The position numbers and the translations under genes were made by a program. The notes beneath the pieces were generated by a model. The model saw only the letters and a program-made list of their open reading frames with translations. It was not told the DNA's origin and did no database searches. From CAYQDB01 sp964416195 (GTDB taxonomy: Bacteria > Zixibacteria > MSB-5A5 > GN15 > FEB-12), in the NCBI GenBank assembly GCA_964416195.1, contig CAYQDB010000038.1:1-17597 (forward strand): DNA of 17,597 bases, given 5' to 3'. Positions 7,926 through 14,741 of this stretch are shown here, one piece after another; positions within the stretch are counted from its first letter, which is position 1, and each line of letters starts with the position of its first letter.

Positions 7926-8104
7926 CAGTAAAAAACAGCCAAAGACTTTCAGTCTCTGTTTCATGCTTGGTAGGCCAACGGGTGCCGTTTTCCGAGCTCC
8001 CATCGACATGACATGCCGGTTAGCTCGGAAAAGGCCTTGCCAGCGAACGCTTCCAGGTCGATCTTGTAGGTAGGTTATCCTGATATCACGAAGAGGTAGC
8101 TCTG

Positions 8105-8956
8105 TTGTCATACACGCGATCTCCCAAGAACGTACATGACCAGTACAACACAGCCGCAGCGGAAGCCTACTGGACAAACAGACTGCGTTCTGCTGATCCC
8201 CTCGCAGCGGTCTTGACCTATGACGCTCCCACCGAAGCCAACCGGGCCTACGATATATGGGAGAGGGAAACACTGCTGCGTCTTGTCAAACTTCCCCTGA
8301 AAGGCAGGAAGGTCCTGGACATCGGCTGTGGGACAGGGCGTATCGGATTGACTCTGGCCGCTCAAGGGGCATCTGTGACCGCCCTCGACGTGTCTGAAGC
8401 AATGCTTGACTACTGCCTCAGGGAGGCGCGGAGGCTGCGCGTACGGTCGCGAGTCAGGTCTCTTCACAGCCCGGCCCACGATATTCCCTGCCGCAGCGGG
8501 GAATTCGATATTGTTACTTGCTTTGGTCTGCTGGAACATCTGCCCCAAGCGCACCGGCGGGCATGCCTCGCGGAAGCAGCACGGGTCCTGACGCCCGCGG
8601 GAAGATTATTCGTAGTGACAAATAATAAGAACAACTTTTTTCTCAGGCAGAAATACAATATGAAACACCAGCAGGCCCGCGGATATTTCGTTACCCTGGT
8701 GGGCCTTGACTGGTTGAAACGGATCTGTAAAAAGCTGAGTCTGTCACCCATCCTAAGGGCGGCCAACCCGTTCTACGCCTTGGCTCACTACCACCTCATG
8801 CCGCACAGGAAGCTGTTTTCCCTTTCGACAGGAGAGAACGCGGCCATCTTTCAACTGGCTGTCGAACTGGACCTGCAACACCCCCTCGAAACGCCCTTGT
8901 ACAACCGTCTTGCTAGTCATTTCATAGTAGAGATTGCTCGCAAAGGCAGGAACTGA
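8105..8956 (+). CDS. Class I SAM-dependent methyltransferase
   Basis: A 283-residue Rossmann-fold methyltransferase. KVLDIGCGTGRIG (residues 69-81) is motif I, binding S-adenosylmethionine; D95 in VTALDVSEAM ends strand 2; FDIVTCFGLLEHLP (134-147) is motif II, as in UbiE/Methyltransf_11 types; AARVLTPAGRLFVVTNN is motif III. The C-terminal third, with VTNNKNNFFLRQKYN and many basic and aromatic residues, is specific and I cannot assign a substrate. The start is TTG at 8105: AGAGG lies at about 8092-8096, an in-frame stop is at 8081-8083, and the first ATG is not until residue 100. It diverges from the hydrolase gene and lies 824 bases before the exported-protein cluster, so a link to either is unproven. 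Confidence 0.85.
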   Translation: MSYTRSPKNVHDQYNTAAAEAYWTNRLRSADPLAAVLTYDAPTEANRAYDIWERETLLRLVKLPLKGRKVLDIGCGTGRIGLTLAAQGASVTALDVSEAMLDYCLREARRLRVRSRVRSLHSPAHDIPCRSGEFDIVTCFGLLEHLPQAHRRACLAEAARVLTPAGRLFVVTNNKNNFFLRQKYNMKHQQARGYFVTLVGLDWLKRICKKLSLSPILRAANPFYALAHYHLMPHRKLFSLSTGENAAIFQLAVELDLQHPLETPLYNRLASHFIVEIARKGRN

Positions 8957-9780
8957 CGGTGTCTTTCGGGAAATGTTAAGTTAAGCATGTTCAATAGGTT
9001 AACACACGCCTGCCCGACTGTTCTATCGAAGGTGCTGGCATTCTTTCTGAGTCGATACCTTATCGACAGCAACTTCATCAATCTTCCTTCGCCTCGGGTA
9101 TGCACAACTCTCACAGCATCCTGCCATATATATAATGTGCACAGGAACAGACAATAATGTTTGCATGGCTTCTGTAAGGAGGTATCTCGGTCGGTGTGAA
9201 TTCTGGGGAAACCCGTAGGTTTGAGCCGGCTGTAAAGAAAATCGCAGTTCCGGTACTTTATGCGAATCCGATTGCGCCGACTTAGTAAGTAGCTGGTAAC
9301 CTGTGATCCCAAATAGACTTCCCGAACTCGAAAGGGAAGACAAGAGTGGGAAAGGAGGAGGTGTTTTTATCAGGTAAGATGATCTCAAGAAAAAGGTAAT
9401 ATTTCTTGTTTTTCCTGTTGACAAGTTATGCCTTTAGCCTTATATTTCCATTCGGATGATAGGTGAGATTATCACCAAAAGGCTGATGTCAGATTTACAA
9501 TTGTCGGCTTGAAGTAAGCCATAGTCTTCAGAGCACAAACTGCCCGGTACTTCTGTGCTGGATTGGCTGTGTAGGCTGAGTCAAAGCAACATTAGCAGGC
9601 TAGTTTACAGTAGGGCTTAACGCGTTATGGCAGGAAGTAGAGATTTCAGTTAGTCCTGCAAGGCTTTAAGCCAAAGTACGGGTCTCTTATTAAGACAGTT
9701 GTTGTCAAGGAACTTCTTATTGAATCTTGGTTAAGGGATAGCTGAACCAACAAGAATGATCCAAGATCAAGGAGGAAGGA
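8957..9780. other. 824-base non-coding gap carrying a promoter and long leader
   Basis: After the methyltransferase stop I find no intrinsic terminator and no credible gene. The part from 8957 to 9417 includes small hairpins such as GGG-GAAA-CCC and AAACC-CGTA-GGTTT around 9205-9222. An orphan AAAGGAGGA lies at about 9353-9361. A near-consensus promoter at 9418-9446 follows, then a leader of about 328 bases running to the next gene, opening with the hairpin GGTGA-GATTA-TCACC (9462-9476). The minus-strand frames here lack ribosome sites and motifs. Confidence 0.6.
9418..9446 (+). promoter_or_regulatory. Near-consensus sigma-70 promoter for the exported-protein cluster
   Basis: TTGACA (9418-9423, perfect) and TATATT (9441-9446, five of six) are separated by exactly 17 bases. 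Transcription would start near 9453, leaving a leader of about 328 bases before the ATG at 9781. It is the best promoter match in the window. Confidence 0.65.
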
Positions 9781-10884
9781 ATGTCCTTTGACAGAAAGCG
9801 CGTGGGGGGCGTTATCTCGGTTGCGGTGGTCATATGGTGTGCAGTGGCGCTACTGGCTGGTCCGTCCGCCCAGGCGCAGCTTCCTGAGTTGTGGGTGCGC
9901 GTGTCCGACGTCACATCCCCACCGGGTATGCAGAACGCAGAGATTTCGATTTACCTGAATAATTATCAGGATACTGTCGCGGGTTTTAACCTATGGATAC
10001 AGCTTGATCGCCCTGATATCATGGAATTTCAAACTGACAGCTCCACGGTGGTTGACACAAGCTACTGGGAATGCCTGGAGTGGGATGGTCCCGTGTGCAT
10101 CGACTCCTTGTTGACCAACCCCCTGGGGGACTGGGACTTTATCCATATCGACACTAAAGTAGTCGCGATAGGCAACTTCGATAGTACCGGTACGCTTATT
10201 TCAGGCTGGGAAATGGTCGATGCGCGCTCGCTTACCGGCGGCTTCGATTTGAACATTGCCGGGATCTCTTTTACTGAGCAAAATCCCGACAATCGCGGTA
10301 TTGCCCCACAGCAAGGAGGCATGTTGATCAAGATTCTCGCTGATGTTTTTGACATCCCCGACACCATGACAGACCGCACCGTAAACATGATGATTCAGCA
10401 TGCCGTCCTCGACCACTACAATTTCTCGCGTCCTGATGGGTCGTCAATTGGTATAGTCTATGACACGGTCCCGGATACGAACTGCTATATCTGCACCGCA
10501 TGGGCCGGCGATGTATGCACAAACTGGGAACGCGTATCGCTCCCACCGCCCGGGGGATGTGATTCGATTGATATTGACACGGTCGCTGTGGCCCGTGTCG
10601 ACACTACCACTGTTACACTGATCGACGGCTCCCTGACAGTTCTTCCGAGCTGCTGCGTTAATAGGGGTAATGCCGATGGTGTCATCGGCATTGGCGGCCC
10701 GATCGATGTGGCTGACCTGACCTACCTGGTTCGTTACCTGTTCAAGGAAGGTCCTGAGCCACCGTGTCTGGAAGAAGGTAACGCCGACGGTGTTGTCGGT
10801 ATCGGCGGGCCGATCGATGTAGCTGACCTGACCTACCTGGTTCGCTACTTGTTCAAGGAAGGCCCTGAGCCTCCGCCATGCTAA
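9781..10884 (+). CDS. Exported cohesin-like protein with two C-terminal dockerin-like repeats
   Basis: A 367-residue secreted protein. The signal peptide has RKR (5-7), a hydrophobic core to about residue 27 and a likely cut after AQA (30-32). Residues about 37-240 resemble a cohesin-type beta-sandwich: VRVSDVTSPPGMQNAEISIYLNN followed by VAGFNLWIQLDRPDIMEF is the usual opening. A stretch with several cysteines (CYICTAWAGDVC) follows. The C-terminus is two 37-residue dockerin-like repeats (296-332 and 333-367), each GNADGV.GIGGPIDVADLTYLVRYLF, ending EPPPC. The dockerin calcium loop is altered by a Gly-rich insert. Unlike the next two proteins it has no C-terminal sorting domain, so it may be held through its dockerins. 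Ribosome site GGAGG (9771-9775). Function is inferred to be extracellular assembly; no catalytic domain is visible. Confidence 0.8.
   Translation: MSFDRKRVGGVISVAVVIWCAVALLAGPSAQAQLPELWVRVSDVTSPPGMQNAEISIYLNNYQDTVAGFNLWIQLDRPDIMEFQTDSSTVVDTSYWECLEWDGPVCIDSLLTNPLGDWDFIHIDTKVVAIGNFDSTGTLISGWEMVDARSLTGGFDLNIAGISFTEQNPDNRGIAPQQGGMLIKILADVFDIPDTMTDRTVNMMIQHAVLDHYNFSRPDGSSIGIVYDTVPDTNCYICTAWAGDVCTNWERVSLPPPGGCDSIDIDTVAVARVDTTTVTLIDGSLTVLPSCCVNRGNADGVIGIGGPIDVADLTYLVRYLFKEGPEPPCLEEGNADGVVGIGGPIDVADLTYLVRYLFKEGPEPPPC
10666..10881 (+). repeat. Tandem 111-base repeat encoding two dockerin-like units
   Basis: Unit 1 spans 10666-10776, unit 2 10777-10881, a period of 37 codons. Over the first 33 codons I count 12 base differences, of which 11 are synonymous and one swaps Ile for Val. 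The protein is therefore held nearly constant while the DNA has drifted. Confidence 0.85.
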
Positions 10885-11307
10885 TGGATGATGAGATAGT
10901 ATGGAGATGATATAGTACTAACCATTTACTAGTCAGATACTTTGAGGAAATTGGATTTTCTGAAGCAACTTTTGGTTAATTCAGCAATGGATTTTGTACC
11001 TGCTGTTAAGTGAAATAAAACGAAGGTCTTGAAAAATAACAAGAAGTGTCGCGCCCATTTGGGACGTGATGTTAACCTTAAACCCAATAGATGGAAAGGA
11101 GGACGCGTAAAAGAGGTATCTATGACACGCGCTCAAATGAAAGAACGGTTAGCCTATTCTTTCGCACTCGTTGAGAATCCTTCAGGATTTGGTGGCTCTC
11201 ATCCGAGATGATTCGAAGCGGGACCTGAGGGGGAAACGTAAGTAAGAAAGAATATGTTTAACGGTTTTATAAGTTAATTGCTAACGAAGTATTTTTAGGA
11301 GTAAGAA
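10885..11307. other. 423-base non-coding leader before the second exported protein
   Basis: No intrinsic terminator follows the upstream stop. TAGTA and TACTA arms (about 10914-10932) can form a weak hairpin. An orphan AAAGGAGGA lies at about 11096-11104. After it, AGAGG precedes an ATG at 11122 opening a 29-codon frame that ends at 11211 and contains the hairpin AATCC-TTCA-GGATT (11176-11189). No known riboswitch core was recognised. Confidence 0.5.
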
Positions 11308-13956
11308 ATGAAACGATATTCATTGTTTCTTGCTTTGACAGCGCTGATGGTTTTTTCATTTGGGCTAGCCCATGGCCAGTCTGATGTCGTGCTGACTAGC
11401 GTTGACGGTCTCTTCGGTAGCCCCACGAGCGACACCGTCAAGCTGAACACCCCGCTCAAATTCATGTTTGGCCTGCACCAGAACACTGGGTACGACCTTT
11501 TGGCCTTCACCATGGGTTACCAGGTCTACACGAAACTGAGTGACGTCTCACCCTACACTACCCCCGGCTATTTTGATCCGATAGTTTTGGACACTGTCCC
11601 GATCGGCCCAAGCGGCTGGGTTTATGTCAAAGTCTACAACCCGCTCGGTTACTTCGACAACATTCTGTTCAACCTGTTCAGTGTCGACGGTATGGGTCGA
11701 GACACTGCTGGTGTTGGCGGAGTTTGGACGACAGGGGACGCGCCTGGTTTCCCGAACGGCTATTCTCTCACCGAGGCCTGGTTCGTTACAACACAGGCCC
11801 ACACCGACGGTGATACTATTTGTATTGACTCCTCATACTACCCTCCGGGCAGTCCCTGGATTTGGTCACTGTCCGGCGGTACTCCTCCTTCCATGCAGCC
11901 GGCCTGGTATGGCCCCCATTGCTTCCACGTCTACTTTGTGCCGGACCAATGCCCGTTGTTCAGTAACTGTCCGGCCAGTACTATCTCCCACGATCACTGC
12001 CTGCCCTTTACGCTCGACCTCGATGCTGCTGACCCTGACCCTGAAAACGATGCAGTATTGTACCGGGTCGAGAACGACGGCGGTCTGACGGGTCTGACAG
12101 TTGGTCTCAACAACGGTGTGGTGTCGTATGGACCTACGATAGGCAACGTCGGTAACACCTATGCCGTCACCATTGAAGCGTATGAAGCCGATCTTGGTCC
12201 GGGCGCATGCCTTGGTAATGCCTGCACCTTCAACGTGACCTTCACTAACGTGGCACCCGGTTTCACCGGTGGCTGCGGCGTGACCGTTCCGATTGGTATG
12301 GGCAACACGGCGACTCACACGATGAGTGGTGAAAAGGTCGACTGTGATCCATTCCACTTCTCAGTCGGTCTAATGAACCCGACCCCGGACCCTCTCAGTA
12401 GTTACAACATCCATCCCACCTCCGGTTTGATCACTTTCAACACAACTGCCCCTGGTGATGGCGAGAAACTCTTCACGCTTCCTGTTTATGTGAGCGACGG
12501 TATTGACAGTATCATGTGCGAAGTCTACTTCGACGTGCTCAAGACCGAGCCGTTCGAAGTTCAGATTGAGAAGACCCATCTGACCCTTCAGGGCCAGCAT
12601 GAGTACGTTGACGTGTACATGAACAAGGGCTCTGAACAGATGGGCGGCTTCGACATGCTGATGGCCTATGACCGCTCAGCATTGAACTTCCAGAAGGTTA
12701 TGGAAGGCGATCTCTATACTGTGTGCGGCTGGGAGTACTTCAACTACCGTACCTGGTTCTGGCCGTCATACGAGCCGCACTTCTTCTGGGGCGGCATCGT
12801 GAAGGTGGTCGCTATTGCCGACATGAACAATGGCGCCATCCACCCGTCCTGCTTTAAGATCGACACGAAGCCGTATGTCCTGTTTACCATCGACTTCCTG
12901 GTTACCGACAATCGGCTCTTTGAGTGCCAGTTTGCACCAATCAACTTCTTCTGGACAGACTGCGGTGACAACACTATCTCCTCCAAAACTGGTGATACCC
13001 TGTTTGTCTCGCGTTATGTCTATAGCTTTAGCACGGGTGGCGATATCAGCGACCCGTACACTGGCTTCCCAACTTACACTGGTGTCCAGGCTGAGTGCCT
13101 TGTGGGCGGCGGCCAGGGCAAGCCGGCCCCGGTTCAGTTCATCGACTTCATCAACGGCGGTGTGGATATTGCCTGCGCCGCGGATCTTGACGCTCGCGGC
13201 GATATCAACCTGAACGGCTTGGTCTATGAGATCGCTGACGCGGTTGTCTTCACGAACTACTTCATCCAGGGTATGGGCGCTTTCCACGTGAATGTCATGG
13301 GTCAGATTGCGGCCACCGACTGCAACGCCGATGGTCTGACGCTGACGGTAGGCGACCTGGTCTACCTGATCCGTGTTATCGTTGGCGACGCTCTGCCGTA
13401 TCCGAAACTGGCCCCTGTTGAAGCCAACTATATGGTCAACAATGGCGTAATATCCGTCGATGCCGAGATGGGCGCTGCATTTGTGGCTATCGAGGGCGAT
13501 GTTACCCCGACCCTGTTGGCTGACAACATGGACATTCAGTATGCCTACGACGCCAGTGAGAACATCACCCGCGTCCTGGTTTACTCGTATGAAGGTAACG
13601 GCTTCAACGGTGAGTTCATCAATGCCAACGGCAATGTCGTCAGCATTGAGCTGGGCAGCTACGAAGGCGCTGTGGTCAAGGCTACCGAGATCCCGGCCAA
13701 CTTCGCTCTGAACCAGAACTACCCGAACCCGTTCAACCCGACGACCACTATCAGCTTCAACCTGCCAGTGGCGACCAACTACACCCTGACCGTCTACAAT
13801 GTGACTGGTCAGCAGATAGATGTGTTCGCCGGTTCGGCTGATGCCGGTACGGTCGCGATTGATGTGGACGCTTCGAATTGGGCTTCCGGCATTTACTTCT
13901 ATAAGTTGAATGCTGGTGACTTCTCGGCAACGAAGAAGATGGTCCTTCTGAAGTAA
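11308..13956 (+). CDS. Large exported modular protein: cadherin-like, cohesin-like, dockerin-like and C-terminal sorting domain
   Basis: An 882-residue secreted protein. Signal peptide MKRYSLFLALTALMVFSFG to about residue 24. Residues 25-215 are an all-beta module, rich in aromatics, resembling the cohesin-like start of its neighbours. Cadherin/Ig-like modules follow (about 218-410), seen from FTLDLDAADPDPENDAVLYRV. A second cohesin-like module (about 414-600) opens FEVQIEKTHLTLQGQHEYVDV. A dockerin-like pair spans about 623-697: RGDINLNGLVYEIADAVVFTNYF and TDCNADGLTLTVGDLVYLIRV. The C-terminal domain (about 797-882) opens ALNQNYPNPFNPTTTISF and ends GIYFYKLNAGDFSATKKMVLLK, the FlgD-like/type IX-type sorting domain of FCB bacteria. 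AGGAG precedes the ATG by six bases. It may be a surface or matrix protein; no catalytic motif is visible. A strong hairpin follows its stop. Confidence 0.82.
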   Translation: MKRYSLFLALTALMVFSFGLAHGQSDVVLTSVDGLFGSPTSDTVKLNTPLKFMFGLHQNTGYDLLAFTMGYQVYTKLSDVSPYTTPGYFDPIVLDTVPIGPSGWVYVKVYNPLGYFDNILFNLFSVDGMGRDTAGVGGVWTTGDAPGFPNGYSLTEAWFVTTQAHTDGDTICIDSSYYPPGSPWIWSLSGGTPPSMQPAWYGPHCFHVYFVPDQCPLFSNCPASTISHDHCLPFTLDLDAADPDPENDAVLYRVENDGGLTGLTVGLNNGVVSYGPTIGNVGNTYAVTIEAYEADLGPGACLGNACTFNVTFTNVAPGFTGGCGVTVPIGMGNTATHTMSGEKVDCDPFHFSVGLMNPTPDPLSSYNIHPTSGLITFNTTAPGDGEKLFTLPVYVSDGIDSIMCEVYFDVLKTEPFEVQIEKTHLTLQGQHEYVDVYMNKGSEQMGGFDMLMAYDRSALNFQKVMEGDLYTVCGWEYFNYRTWFWPSYEPHFFWGGIVKVVAIADMNNGAIHPSCFKIDTKPYVLFTIDFLVTDNRLFECQFAPINFFWTDCGDNTISSKTGDTLFVSRYVYSFSTGGDISDPYTGFPTYTGVQAECLVGGGQGKPAPVQFIDFINGGVDIACAADLDARGDINLNGLVYEIADAVVFTNYFIQGMGAFHVNVMGQIAATDCNADGLTLTVGDLVYLIRVIVGDALPYPKLAPVEANYMVNNGVISVDAEMGAAFVAIEGDVTPTLLADNMDIQYAYDASENITRVLVYSYEGNGFNGEFINANGNVVSIELGSYEGAVVKATEIPANFALNQNYPNPFNPTTTISFNLPVATNYTLTVYNVTGQQIDVFAGSADAGTVAIDVDASNWASGIYFYKLNAGDFSATKKMVLLK

Positions 13957-13976
13957 GCCGATCATCGATTGGCATT

Positions 13977-14008
13977 ATCTCCGGAGAGGTTAACCCCTCT
14001 CCGGGGAT
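13977..14008 (+). terminator. Strong hairpin after the second exported protein, without a T-run
   Basis: ATCTCCGGAGAGG (13977-13989) pairs with CCTCTCCGGGGAT (13996-14008) over 13 pairs with one G-U, around a six-base loop. It lies 20 bases after the stop codon. No run of T follows, so it may be a terminator of the non-canonical kind or a 3'-end stabiliser. Confidence 0.6.
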
Positions 14009-14184
14009 CTAATAAGTAAAGGAGGAAAGCTACTGAAGAGTTGTTAACGACACGAAAAAGGCAAAAAACAGTATAATAGATTTTGTGAGATGGCTTCTCA
14101 AATCAAGGTGGGAGAACAAGATAACAATAAGAGGGCCATCATTTTTTATATTTGGGCCTTCCCTGTCGACCGAGCGCAGAACTG

Positions 14185-14631
14185 TGCAGTGCTTTGCAGC
14201 ATTGCAACACAGCGCAGCGACCCGCAGCAGAGGAAGCTCAGTATGTTGAGATTTACATCGCCTTACAGCATGCTTTGGAGGTTGTATTGTCATCTCGGAT
14301 AAGGAAGTATTTACCGACTGGCGATAACCTGTAAGTCATTACGGTACTTGCCACTAAACGGATATTACGGCGCCGTTGTTTACAGCTTTATCTTGCTCCG
14401 CTTGTGTCAAGGAGAGACAAGCAAGCGTTTGAGTAAACCTTGCTCTTCCGGTCTGATTATTGCTTGGAAGAGAGAGGACTAGACTCGTGCAGTCAGATGG
14501 AGTGTTAGTTTATTACGTATAATACAGTATTGTTTAGTATGAATCTGTTGGTTTCCGTACACGAATCGGCCTTAGCTCAATCGAGCGCTCCCAGGCCGGA
14601 AGAGATTCCGGGAGAGGGTTGGGCTAAGCCC
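14185..14631 (+). ncRNA. Possible structured leader or small RNA region
   Basis: Inverted repeats in order: TGCAGTGCT/AGCATTGCA (14185-14206, loop TTGC); ACGGCGCCGT, a perfect palindrome (14367-14376); GCTTGT/ACAAGC (14400-14422); GCAAG..TTT/AAA.CTTGC (14421-14443); CTCTTCC/GGAAGAG (14443-14472); CCGGAA-GAGA-TTCCGG (14596-14611); GGGC-TAA-GCCC (14621-14631). The three at 14400-14472 abut and share single bases. I do not recognise a known RNA family; a processed leader, an unknown riboswitch or chance are all open. Confidence 0.3.
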
Positions 14632-14741
14632 GGTATGGGTAATCGACACCGGACAGACAGCGAAAGAGAAAGATACTTTGATATATATTGCGGTAATAAC
14701 TGGTTGAAGGGAAATATGTTATGACTTTTTCGGAGGTAAAA

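Larger units (their letters stand above)
13957..14741. other. 785-base non-coding gap rich in hairpins
   Basis: It starts with a strong hairpin (13977-14008). An orphan AAAGGAGGA (about 14018-14026) has no gene after it. TATAAT hexamers at 14072-14077 and 14518-14523 lack good -35 partners. Between about 14185 and 14631 at least six inverted repeats occur. Frames at 14090-14302 and 14530-14724 have no ribosome site or recognisable motif. The downstream gene starts at 14742. Confidence 0.6.

Noticed and set aside
7899..7964. Small hydrophobic peptide frame on the minus strand upstream of the hydrolase
   Set aside because: It begins MKQRLKVFGCFLLL but has no ribosome site, is only 21 residues long, and overlaps the candidate promoter boxes of the hydrolase.
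9190..9240. GGTGTGAATTCTGG...GAGCCGGC stretch that recalls a cobalamin riboswitch
   Set aside because: The conserved B12-box order and surrounding stems are missing, and it lies upstream of the promoter at 9418.
11214..11250. GGGACC...GGGGGAAACG stretch that recalls a c-di-GMP riboswitch
   Set aside because: The paired stems and the conserved core of that class could not be found around it.
12766..13965. Long open minus-strand frame of 399 codons
   Set aside because: It lies fully opposite the 882-residue exported protein, which has a signal peptide, modules and a sorting domain; the frame is a by-product of codon bias on the other strand.
14530..14724. 64-codon frame just before the third exported protein
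   Set aside because: It has no ribosome site, passes through two hairpins and is not signal-peptide-like throughout; better explained as leader sequence.
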